A stretch of DNA of 64,000 bases from an uncultured Eubacterium sp. (GTDB lineage: Bacteria; Bacillota; Clostridia; Lachnospirales; Lachnospiraceae). The translations under genes were made by a program, and so were the position numbers. Position 1 is the first letter of the stretch. Every line of letters begins with the position of its first letter. The notes beneath the pieces were generated by a model, which saw only the letters and a list, made by a program, of their open reading frames with translations, searched no databases and was not told the origin of the DNA. The stretch covers positions 75,834 through 139,833 of the forward strand of contig URYE01000001.1 in NCBI GenBank assembly GCA_900551945.1, read 5' to 3'. Positions 26,288-34,522 of the stretch are shown here, piece after piece.

Positions 26288-28142
26288 GCTAGAAGTATTA
26301 AAAAAAGTATTTGGTTACGATAGCTTTAGAGATGGTCAGGAGCAGATTGTTGACAGTATATTAAGGGGACAAGATGTGTTGGGTATTATGCCAACGGGAG
26401 CAGGTAAGTCTATATGTTATCAACTTCCTGCTCTTATGATGAGTGGGATAACAATAGTAGTATCACCACTTATTTCTCTTATGATAGACCAGGTAAAAGC
26501 TCTTAATGAAGCGGGTGTTCATGCAGCTTACATTAATAGTGCACTTACGGAAACTCAAGTAACGAAGGCATTGTACAATGCTATGATGGGTAGATATAAG
26601 ATTGTATATGTAGCACCAGAAAGATTAGAAACTAATAGATTTTTGGAATTTGCTATGAATTCGGATATATCAATGATTACAATTGATGAAGCTCATTGTA
26701 TATCACAGTGGGGGCAGGATTTTAGACCAAGTTATCTAAAGATAGTCAATCTTATAAAACGTTTTCCTAAAAGACCAGTTGTAAGTGCATTTACAGCGAC
26801 AGCAACAATGCAGGTTAAAGAAGATATTATGTGTATCTTAGGGCTTAATAATCCTAAGGTTATGGTTACGGGCTTTGATAGGAAGAATTTATATTTTGAA
26901 GTAAGAAAAAGTAAACATAAAGATGCAGATATTCTTGATTATGTGCAAAGTCACAGTAATGACAGTGGAATAATATACTGTGCTACAAGGAAAAATGTGG
27001 ATAATGTGTATATTATGCTTCTTAATAGTGGAATTAGTGCAACTAGATACCATGCAGGTTTATCTAATGAAGTAAGAAAGAAAAATCAAGAAGATTTTAT
27101 TTACGATAGAAAGCCGGTTATTGTTGCGACTAATGCGTTTGGTATGGGGATTGATAAGTCAAATGTAAGATATGTGCTTCACTATAATATGCCACAGTGT
27201 ATTGAAAATTATTATCAGGAAGCAGGGCGAGCAGGCAGAGATGGAGAAAGTGCAGAGTGTATTTTATTTTATTCGCCACAAGATGTTATGATAAGTGAAT
27301 TTCTTATTGAAAATAAGGGTGAGAATACGGAATTTACAGAAGATGAGCTTATGCTTATTAAGGAAAATGATATTAAAAGGCTTGCAAAAATGCGTTTTTA
27401 CTGTACAACAAAGGATTGTTTAAGAGAGTATATGCTTAATTACTTTGGTGAGTATACAATCAAACATGAATGTGGAAACTGCTCTAATTGTAATACGGTA
27501 TATGAAGAAAAAGATGTTACAGATATTTGCATTGATATAATTAAGTGTATTAAAGAGGGGAATCAACGTTATGGAATGAATGTAATTATAGGTACACTTC
27601 GTGGAAGTAATACCGCAAGATTGCGTTCGTATAGAGTTGATAAGTTAGAAAGTTATGGTACTAGAAAAAATGTAAGTGAAGCTATGTTAAAAAGTATTGT
27701 TGAAGAACTTTTATTGCAGGACTATCTTATTGAAACTAATGATGTATATAGAATACTTAAACTTACATCAGAGTGTGACGGTATATTAGATGGAAGTACA
27801 AGGATAATATGTAAGTGGTCACCAAGTAAGGAAAAGACATCAGAAACACAAATTAAGCCGAAAAAGGATAGAAGGTCAGATATTCTTAATTCAAAGGGAC
27901 TTGCATTATTTGATGAGCTTCGTGCTTTAAGAATGGATATTGCAAGACAAGAAAATATGCCGCCATATATTATTTTCTCAGATAAGACACTTGTTGATAT
28001 GTGTATTAAGTTGCCATTTACAAAGGAAGAAATGTTATTGGTAAATGGTGTTGGTGAAAACAAGTATCAAAGATATGGAGAACAATTTATCCAAAAAATT
28101 GTAGATTGTACAGATGCAGTTAAGGATAAGTATTATTTTTAA
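26280..28142 (+). CDS. recQ: ATP-dependent DNA helicase RecQ
   Basis: A 620-residue superfamily 2 3'-5' DNA helicase for recombination and replication-fork repair. Walker A is MPTGAGKSICYQLP, the DEAH box with the RecQ loop is DEAHCISQWGQDFRPSY, and motif VI is YYQEAGRAGRDG. Zinc-binding cysteines occur in CTTKDCLREYML and CGNCSNC. A winged-helix region and an HRDC domain (LFDELRALRMDIARQ to GVGENKYQRYGEQF) end the protein. The GTG start has AGGAG 7 bases upstream and lies inside the HTH gene. Domain structure appears complete. Confidence 0.95.
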   Translation: MNKLEVLKKVFGYDSFRDGQEQIVDSILRGQDVLGIMPTGAGKSICYQLPALMMSGITIVVSPLISLMIDQVKALNEAGVHAAYINSALTETQVTKALYNAMMGRYKIVYVAPERLETNRFLEFAMNSDISMITIDEAHCISQWGQDFRPSYLKIVNLIKRFPKRPVVSAFTATATMQVKEDIMCILGLNNPKVMVTGFDRKNLYFEVRKSKHKDADILDYVQSHSNDSGIIYCATRKNVDNVYIMLLNSGISATRYHAGLSNEVRKKNQEDFIYDRKPVIVATNAFGMGIDKSNVRYVLHYNMPQCIENYYQEAGRAGRDGESAECILFYSPQDVMISEFLIENKGENTEFTEDELMLIKENDIKRLAKMRFYCTTKDCLREYMLNYFGEYTIKHECGNCSNCNTVYEEKDVTDICIDIIKCIKEGNQRYGMNVIIGTLRGSNTARLRSYRVDKLESYGTRKNVSEAMLKSIVEELLLQDYLIETNDVYRILKLTSECDGILDGSTRIICKWSPSKEKTSETQIKPKKDRRSDILNSKGLALFDELRALRMDIARQENMPPYIIFSDKTLVDMCIKLPFTKEEMLLVNGVGENKYQRYGEQFIQKIVDCTDAVKDKYYF

Positions 28143-28159
28143 TAGACAGGGGATAATTA

Positions 28160-29647
28160 ATGAAGGCATTAATAAAAAAATATAAAAATATGTCTATAAG
28201 GTTAAGATTTATGATACTTGCAGGAATATTAACTATACTTGCAGGTGGAAGTGTTATAGGTGTATTAATAAAGAATAGTCGTACGGCGTGGAAAAGTGCA
28301 GATTATTTAGAACATTTTTCACAGATAAGTCAGATATATGAGCTTAATGCCCAAAATACTGAAGCATTAAAAGAACTTAAAAAGTCAGACGATGAACAGG
28401 AAACTATACTGGCAGGGCAGATAACTAGTAATATTAATAGGATGCTTGATTTGTTAAATGAGGTTGATGAAGAAGCTTTATCTTCTGATGAACATATGAG
28501 AGTTAATACTGTAAAGTATCTTACACAATATTTTAGTAATAATTATAGTAGATATCTTGAGGAGGAATATGATAATGATTTGTATTCAGACTGCTTGTAT
28601 ACAATAGATAGAATTAATTCTTTTGTACAAGAAATTCTTCGTATAAGTGTGGAGTCTAACAAAGAATATATAGATAGGGTTCAAAAAGATAATACAAATT
28701 TATGGATTACAAGTGTGTTTATTACAATTATGGTTGTTGTAGTAAGTGGTTCAATTAATATATTATTTAGTAAGTATATTGCTAAGATTATTGAGAGTAC
28801 TGCTAAAATGACAAAAGAGATTGCAAATGGTCAAAGAACGGCAATATATGAGATTAAAGACGAGCCACCAGAAGTAAAAGATATGCTTGAAAGCTTCAAT
28901 GAACTTTTGGTACAACTTCAAGAAAAAAATGATATGAAGCTTAAGATAGCACAAGATGAGCTTGAACAGATAAGAATGCAGGAGCTTCTAAAAGAAGCCA
29001 AACTTCAAGGCTTGCAAATGCAGATTACGCCACATTTCCTTTTTAATACGTTAAATGTTATTTCTAAGATGGCATTTCTTGAAAATGATGACAAGGTGTA
29101 TCACCTTATAATTGCATTGTCTAAGTTTTTAAGACATAGTTTAAAAAATAGGCAAAGTTGTGTGCCAATACAAGAAGAAGTTGATATGATTGGTCAGTAT
29201 CTTTATATATTGCAGGCTAGAATGGGAAATAGATTACACTACACTATTGATAATCAACTTGAAAAAGACACAACTCAAGAGCTTCCGTTATTTACACTAC
29301 AGCCTATAGTAGAAAATGCTTTTAAACATGGAGTTGAGCCTTGTATTGATGGTGGGAATATAATTATAAGAATAAGACAGTATCAAGAAGAATTAATTCT
29401 TACAGTTGTAGATAATGGCGTAGGTATGGATAAAGAACAGCTTGAGAAAATGAGATTAAAGACTAAGATAGAAGAAGTACGTTTTAATTATGAAGAACAC
29501 ATTGGAATTGAAAATGTATGCAGTCGTCTTAATATGTTGTATGAAGACAGAGTTCATATATTTATAAGTTCAAGACAAGGCAAAGGAACTATTTTTACAA
29601 TAAGAATTAAAAATGCTAATATTCACCCAGCACTTGAAAATTCTTAA
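28160..29647 (+). CDS. Sensor histidine kinase, LytS/YesM (His_kinase) type
   Basis: A 495-residue membrane kinase. Transmembrane helices at about 15-36 and 181-203 bracket an extracellular sensor of about 145 residues. A HAMP-like and coiled-coil segment follows (to about 275). The His_kinase domain has QITPHFLFNTLN with His292 as phospho-acceptor. The ATPase domain has ENAFKHGVE and DNGVGM. It lies 17 bases after recQ and just before its probable partner response regulator. YesM-type kinases often sense sugars or oligosaccharides; the signal here is unknown. Confidence 0.92.
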   Translation: MKALIKKYKNMSIRLRFMILAGILTILAGGSVIGVLIKNSRTAWKSADYLEHFSQISQIYELNAQNTEALKELKKSDDEQETILAGQITSNINRMLDLLNEVDEEALSSDEHMRVNTVKYLTQYFSNNYSRYLEEEYDNDLYSDCLYTIDRINSFVQEILRISVESNKEYIDRVQKDNTNLWITSVFITIMVVVVSGSINILFSKYIAKIIESTAKMTKEIANGQRTAIYEIKDEPPEVKDMLESFNELLVQLQEKNDMKLKIAQDELEQIRMQELLKEAKLQGLQMQITPHFLFNTLNVISKMAFLENDDKVYHLIIALSKFLRHSLKNRQSCVPIQEEVDMIGQYLYILQARMGNRLHYTIDNQLEKDTTQELPLFTLQPIVENAFKHGVEPCIDGGNIIIRIRQYQEELILTVVDNGVGMDKEQLEKMRLKTKIEEVRFNYEEHIGIENVCSRLNMLYEDRVHIFISSRQGKGTIFTIRIKNANIHPALENS

Positions 29648-29724
29648 GCTTAGATACATAAGAATATGATTTATGTATGAGTAGTAGAGTGGTTAATTCT
29701 ACTATAAATGAAAGGATTTTACTT

Positions 29725-31272
29725 ATGAAATATAAATTATTATTAGCAGAAGATGAACAGATTGAACGTCTTGCAATGAAGAAGATGATAAATATGCAGT
29801 ATCAAGATATATATGAAATCTTTGAAGCTGAAAATGGAATAGAAGCAGTTGATATAGCATTAAAAGAACAGCCAGACATGATATTTATGGATATTAAAAT
29901 GCCAGGAATGACAGGGCTTGAGGCAGCAGCTAAGATTAGAGAGAGTAATAAGTCAGTAAAGATAATATTTGTGACAGCATTTGACACTTTTGAATATGCA
30001 AAAGGTGCAATTTCTGTTAAGGCGGAAGAAATGCTTCTAAAGCCTGTCGATATGGATGAATTTATATCACAGATGAATGATTGGACAGAGCAGTTAGAAC
30101 AAGAAAGAAATGAAAAAGATACACTAGAAAATATTAATCCATTAAAAAGACAATATGAGATTGAATTTGTAGAAACGGTACAAAAGTTTAGTTGTCAAAA
30201 AGAAGATATTGAATATTATCTTAATGCTTTAGATATTGAATTTAAAGGCGTGGTGGTGGCACAAGTAGATTTTACAACAGCACCAGATTATAAGAAAGCA
30301 GGTAATGCAAAACGTGATGTGATTATAAAGGATTTTATTGATAGACTCAATGTGATATCACAAGGGTGCAATTATAGAATTGTTACAGGTAGAGCAGAAA
30401 GTTGTATTAAAGTGTTATTTTTTGTGAATAATAATGATAATGAAAAAAATAATACTTTATATAAAGATAATATAATAAATGATATAAAATCTTTTCTTGA
30501 TAAAACATCACAATATTTAGGTTTAAGAGTGGATATAAGGATTAGTGATTTTATTGAAACAGAGCTTAAGATACCGACAGGAGTATATCAAGCAAGTATG
30601 CATGGAGATACTGAACGTAATAATCTTGTATTATATCCATTTGAATTAGAAAAAGAACTTATAGATAATATTGCACAAGGTTTATTTGATAAGTCGGATA
30701 GTATTATTTTAAGAATTTCAAAGGAACTTAAAAAGAATTTTACAGGAGATGGATATAGGCATATGGTGCTTGAGCTTTATAGTGTAGTAAAAAGAGCTAT
30801 AATTCAGATATCTCCAGATGCACTTATGAATTATGCTGATAAGTTGTCAGATGAAATTGACGATGAAAAGAGTTTTTGTGAGTTTTTTACACAACTTTTT
30901 GAATATGCAAAAGATTATACACAACAACATTCTGATAGGAATAAGCTATTAATACAAAAGGTTAAGGCGTATGTTGAAGAACATTACGCAGAAGAACTTA
31001 CACTGGATGATATGGCGGATATGATAGGGTATAGCACATATTATTTTATGAAGCTTATTAAAGAATATATGGGAATGAGCTTTGGTGATTTTCTTACATC
31101 AGTAAGAATGAACAATGCTAAGAAATTACTTGTATCAACTAACATGTCAATTAGTGAGGTGGGATATTCAGTAGGTTATAATGATGCTAATTATTTTGCA
31201 CGAGTATTTAAAAGACAAGAAAAGGTTACGCCTAGTGAGTATAAAAGACAATATAATAGGAATGGAGAGTAA
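29725..31272 (+). CDS. Response regulator with AraC-type DNA-binding domain (YesN-like)
   Basis: A 515-residue transcription factor. The receiver domain begins KYKLLLAEDEQ, with phospho-acceptor Asp56 in MIFMDIKMPGMTG and the conserved Lys in LLKPVD. A long, poorly conserved linker domain (about 140-400) precedes a C-terminal AraC helix-turn-helix pair (LTLDDMADMIGYSTYYFMKL and ISEVGYSVGYNDANYFARVF). AAAGGA precedes the chosen ATG; the longer frame 16 codons upstream lacks one. It pairs with the kinase just upstream. Its targets may include the next gene, but no ABC sugar importer is adjacent. Confidence 0.92.
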   Translation: MKYKLLLAEDEQIERLAMKKMINMQYQDIYEIFEAENGIEAVDIALKEQPDMIFMDIKMPGMTGLEAAAKIRESNKSVKIIFVTAFDTFEYAKGAISVKAEEMLLKPVDMDEFISQMNDWTEQLEQERNEKDTLENINPLKRQYEIEFVETVQKFSCQKEDIEYYLNALDIEFKGVVVAQVDFTTAPDYKKAGNAKRDVIIKDFIDRLNVISQGCNYRIVTGRAESCIKVLFFVNNNDNEKNNTLYKDNIINDIKSFLDKTSQYLGLRVDIRISDFIETELKIPTGVYQASMHGDTERNNLVLYPFELEKELIDNIAQGLFDKSDSIILRISKELKKNFTGDGYRHMVLELYSVVKRAIIQISPDALMNYADKLSDEIDDEKSFCEFFTQLFEYAKDYTQQHSDRNKLLIQKVKAYVEEHYAEELTLDDMADMIGYSTYYFMKLIKEYMGMSFGDFLTSVRMNNAKKLLVSTNMSISEVGYSVGYNDANYFARVFKRQEKVTPSEYKRQYNRNGE

Positions 31273-31274
31273 AT

Positions 31275-32051
31275 ATGAACTTTTTTTTGAAAATTGTTTT
31301 TTTATTTTTTATAGGTTGTGAATTAGGCTGGGGACTTGAAGTATTATTTAGACGTTTTATTTCAAAGAATAATCCAGAAAGAAGATGGATTAACCCAGGA
31401 TTTCTTATTGGACCATACTTGCCGCTTTATGGAACAGGGCTTGTTGCATTGTATTTAATGGCGAGTGTTGACAGTTCTTTTATTAAAAATATTTATTTGC
31501 AAAAGGCGTTTGTATTTTTAAGTATGGCTGTTATGATGACACTTATTGAGTATATAACTGGTCTTATATTTATAAGGCATTTAAAGGTAAAGCTTTGGGA
31601 TTACACAGATGAGTGGGGCAACATAAAAGGTATTATATGTCCTAAGTTTTCATTAGCATGGGCACTTATTGGCGGTGTTTACTATTTTTTTGTACACCCA
31701 TATATACTTGAAGCATTAACTTGGCTTTCTAATAATTTGGCATTTTCATTTGTAATTGGCATGTTTTTTGGTATATTTATAATTGACCTCGGCTACTCAT
31801 TTCGAGTGGTTGATAAAATTAAAAAATATGCCAAAGAAAATGACATTGTTGTTCGCTATGATGAATTTAAAGCAGATATTGCACAGGCTCTTAAACGAGA
31901 TAAGCAAAGAAGCAAATTTATGTTTATTTTTGGAACAGTTCAACCGCTTACAGAACAGTTAAAGGCATATAAAGAAAAGCTTGAGAAACTTGAAAAACTT
32001 AAAAATGTTAAAGGCGTAGCAGAAAAGATTAAGACTAACAAAAATAAATAA
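31275..32051 (+). CDS. CmpB-like putative ABC-transporter type IV membrane protein
   Basis: A 258-residue membrane protein with about five helices (residues 4-20, 42-62, 78-100, 127-146, 157-176) and a charged, Lys-rich coiled C-terminus. The segments RRWINPGFLIGPYLPLYGTG and VKLWDYTDEWGNIKGIICPKFS identify the ABC_trans_CmpB family, common in clostridia and of unproven function. It starts 2 bases after the response regulator stop, so it belongs to that operon. No ATPase partner is present. Confidence 0.82.
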   Translation: MNFFLKIVFLFFIGCELGWGLEVLFRRFISKNNPERRWINPGFLIGPYLPLYGTGLVALYLMASVDSSFIKNIYLQKAFVFLSMAVMMTLIEYITGLIFIRHLKVKLWDYTDEWGNIKGIICPKFSLAWALIGGVYYFFVHPYILEALTWLSNNLAFSFVIGMFFGIFIIDLGYSFRVVDKIKKYAKENDIVVRYDEFKADIAQALKRDKQRSKFMFIFGTVQPLTEQLKAYKEKLEKLEKLKNVKGVAEKIKTNKNK

Positions 32052-32093
32052 TTAAAAGTAACATTACATATAAAAAGATTTATTTTATTATTT

Positions 32094-32165
32094 AACACTG
32101 TTAAGCAAGTCTTTTACTTCTATTATGTAGAATATATTGGTGTAAAAAACTTGCTTGATAGTGTT
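32094..32165. repeat. Inverted repeat between the CmpB-like and DUF6472-like genes
   Basis: AACACTGTTAAGCAAG faces CTTGCTTGATAGTGTT across about 40 bases, with two mismatches. A single arm of the same type, CTTGCTTTATAGTGTTAAAAT, occurs again at base 44108. No strong T run follows on the plus strand. It could be a protein-binding site, a weak terminator or a small repeat. Confidence 0.5.
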
Positions 32166-32204
32166 AAAATAATTACATGGGTTAAAATTAGAATGAGGTA
32201 TATT

Positions 32205-32387
32205 ATGTCAGAACAAACAAGTTGTGAATACTGTAGTAATTTAGTTTATGATGAAGATTGTGAGGGTTATGTTTGTGACGTAGAGATGGACGAAGATGAC
32301 TACGGCAGATTTATAAGTAGTGGAAGAAAGATATGTCCTTACTTCCAGTTTGATAATGAATATAAGATAGTAAGACATCAGATGTAA
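32205..32387 (+). CDS. Small Cys-rich protein (DUF6472-like)
   Basis: 60 residues from the ATG preceded by GAGG; the longer frame runs 18 codons upstream without a ribosome site. Cysteines in SCEYCSNLVYDEDCEGYVCD and KICPYFQF look like a metal-binding knuckle. The pattern resembles a small clostridial family of unknown function often found near NYN-domain or tRNA-related genes. No function is assigned. Confidence 0.6.
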   Translation: MSEQTSCEYCSNLVYDEDCEGYVCDVEMDEDDYGRFISSGRKICPYFQFDNEYKIVRHQM

Positions 32388-32428
32388 TAGTATTAATATG
32401 GGAAAATAATTGAAAGGTTAGAGTTTAA

Positions 32429-33367
32429 ATGGAAGATAAAAGGTATGCGGTATTAATAGACTCCGATAATATATCATCAAAGTATATTGTGAGTATATTA
32501 GATGAAATGACAAAATATGGGGTTATAACTTATAAAAGAATATATGGTGATTGGACAGCACCACAAGCTGGCAGATGGAAAAAAGAATTGATGGAAAATT
32601 CTATAACACCAATACAGCAATTCAGAAACACAGTAGGAAAAAATGCAACAGATTCAACATTAATAATAGATGCAATGGATATATTATATACTAATAATGT
32701 TGACGGCTTTTGTATCGTGTCAAGTGATGGTGACTTTACAAGGTTAGCTGGCAGACTTAGAGAGTCTGGTATGGAAGTAATTGGAATGGGTGAGAATAAA
32801 ACACCACGTTCATTTAGAGCAGCCTGTTCTGTATTTACTGATTTAGAATTACTACTTGACCAACAAGAGGAGGAGCAAATACATAAAAAGTCTGGTAAAA
32901 AGGCGAAAAATTTCCTAAAGCAAAATAAGATTGAAAATGCTATAATAGAAATTATCATGGAAAATGAAAACAAAGGAAGACAGACAGGTCTGGGTGAGAT
33001 AGGAAGTCGTCTTCAAAAGAAGTATTCTGATTTTGATGTGAGAAACTATGGATATAGTTCACTTTCGACATTTTTGGAAGAAATAGAAAGTTTTGAATTA
33101 AAAAAAGTTAATAATACGGTTATTGTCGGTGTAAAAGAAGATAACAGTGTTAAGAAATGTGTTGTCAAATTTGCGATTGAATGTGTAAGACAAGCAGGAA
33201 AAAATGGGCTTGAACTTGGAGCATTAGGTCAAAAAATTCACAAGAAGTATCCTAACTTTAAAGTTAAAGAGTACGGATATTCGACTCTTAGTAAGTTTAT
33301 ATATGGAATAAAGTTGTTAAAAATAGATAATATTGATGAAAATAGAAAGCTTGTTTTTCTAAAATAA
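32429..33367 (+). CDS. NYN-domain (LabA/DUF88) putative RNase with two LOTUS/OST-HTH domains
   Basis: A 312-residue protein. The N-terminal NYN domain, a PIN-like metal-dependent RNase fold, shows acidic residues in YAVLIDSDNIS, STLIIDAMDILY and CIVSSDGDFTRLAGRLRE. Two C-terminal winged-helix OST-HTH/LOTUS repeats follow: one with GLGEIGSRLQKKYSDFDVRNYGYSS, the other with LGALGQKIHKKYPNFKVKEYGYS, separated as shown. LOTUS domains bind RNA, often G-rich or structured. A role in RNA processing or decay is likely; the target is unknown. The gene stands between the Cys-rich protein and a Nudix gene on the same strand. Confidence 0.88.
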   Translation: MEDKRYAVLIDSDNISSKYIVSILDEMTKYGVITYKRIYGDWTAPQAGRWKKELMENSITPIQQFRNTVGKNATDSTLIIDAMDILYTNNVDGFCIVSSDGDFTRLAGRLRESGMEVIGMGENKTPRSFRAACSVFTDLELLLDQQEEEQIHKKSGKKAKNFLKQNKIENAIIEIIMENENKGRQTGLGEIGSRLQKKYSDFDVRNYGYSSLSTFLEEIESFELKKVNNTVIVGVKEDNSVKKCVVKFAIECVRQAGKNGLELGALGQKIHKKYPNFKVKEYGYSTLSKFIYGIKLLKIDNIDENRKLVFLK

Positions 33368-33397
33368 AATACTAATAAGAATGGAATAATATATTAT

Positions 33398-33946
33398 ATG
33401 GAAAAACTTGATATAAGAACGTCACAAGGTAAAGTTACTGGAGTAGTAAAAGAAAGAGATGAAGTACATCGCAATGGTGATATACATGGTACATCACATG
33501 TGTGGCTTATTAGAAAGAAGCAAAATAAAAAATTTGATATTTTATTGCAAAAAAGAGCTAGTGCAAATGATGTATATGGCGGTGGCTATGATATTTCATC
33601 AGCAGGTCATGTATCAGCAGGAGAAGATTATCTTGATACTGCTATAAGAGAGTTAAAGGAAGAACTTGGTGTAGAAGCTAAAGAAGAAGATTTGATTTTT
33701 ATTGGTTTTCTTGAAGGCGAGATGAGAACTAAGTTTGCTGGAAAGCCATTTATTAACCACGAAGTAAGTGCTGTTTATATATATGAGTGTGATATTGATG
33801 AACGAGATTTTGTATTGCAACAAGAAGAAGTAGAAGCGGTACTTTGGATTGACTTTGACGAATGTAAACAAAAGGTTTGGAATGGACAGATTAGAAATTG
33901 TATATTTCAAGATGAGTTTAAGATGCTTGAAAAAGTGTTAAAGTAA
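33398..33946 (+). CDS. Nudix hydrolase
   Basis: A 182-residue protein with a complete Nudix box: AGEDYLDTAIRELKEELGV supplies the G, the E and the RE..EE metal ligands. The N-terminal EVHRNGDIHGTSHVWLIRKK and the overall length resemble the isopentenyl-diphosphate-isomerase-like branch (YfcD type). The substrate is likely a nucleoside diphosphate derivative and cannot be specified. The ribosome site is weak; the gene lies 30 bases after the NYN gene. Confidence 0.9.
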   Translation: MEKLDIRTSQGKVTGVVKERDEVHRNGDIHGTSHVWLIRKKQNKKFDILLQKRASANDVYGGGYDISSAGHVSAGEDYLDTAIRELKEELGVEAKEEDLIFIGFLEGEMRTKFAGKPFINHEVSAVYIYECDIDERDFVLQQEEVEAVLWIDFDECKQKVWNGQIRNCIFQDEFKMLEKVLK

Positions 33947-34003
33947 GGTTACAATAAGAGTATGAGATTTGATTTAAAATGTTAATGATGAAAGGAATAT
34001 ATA

Positions 34004-34483
34004 ATGAATAAAATAGCAAGTTTTACAGTAAATCATTTGAATTTACTTACAGGTGTTTATGTATCAAGAAAGGATTATCTTGGAGAACAAGTAATAACAA
34101 CTTTTGATTTAAGATTTACAAGACCTAATGAAGAACCACCAATGGATAATCCGGGTATTCATACAATAGAACATCTTGTAGCAACATTTTTAAGAAATAA
34201 TGAAGAATGGAAAGATAAGACAATATATTTTGGACCAATGGGCTGCAGAACAGGTTTCTATGTAATATTTGCAGGAGATTTACAATCTGAAGATATAATA
34301 GATATATTAAGACAAGCAGCAGATTTTGTGTTACAATATGAAGGAGAGATACCGGGATATTCACCTCGTGATTGTGGTAATTACCTTGACAACAATCTTA
34401 AGCTTGCAAAGATATATATGAAGAAGTTTAAAGAGGAAGTGTTAGAACACCCAGTAAAAGAAAGATTGGTTTACCCTGAATAG
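34004..34483 (+). CDS. luxS: S-ribosylhomocysteine lyase
   Basis: A 159-residue enzyme splitting S-ribosylhomocysteine into homocysteine and DPD, the precursor of autoinducer-2. The metal motif HTIEH (His53, His57) and Cys124 in SPRDCGNY bind iron or zinc; Cys81 in FGPMGCRTG is the catalytic thiol. Length and motifs match the family. AAAGGA lies before the ATG. No pfs (SAH nucleosidase) gene is adjacent. Whether it serves signalling or only methyl-cycle recycling cannot be decided here. Confidence 0.96.
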   Translation: MNKIASFTVNHLNLLTGVYVSRKDYLGEQVITTFDLRFTRPNEEPPMDNPGIHTIEHLVATFLRNNEEWKDKTIYFGPMGCRTGFYVIFAGDLQSEDIIDILRQAADFVLQYEGEIPGYSPRDCGNYLDNNLKLAKIYMKKFKEEVLEHPVKERLVYPE

Positions 34484-34522
34484 TTGACCAGCTTATTAAA
34501 ATAGCGGTAGAGGATAAGATAA

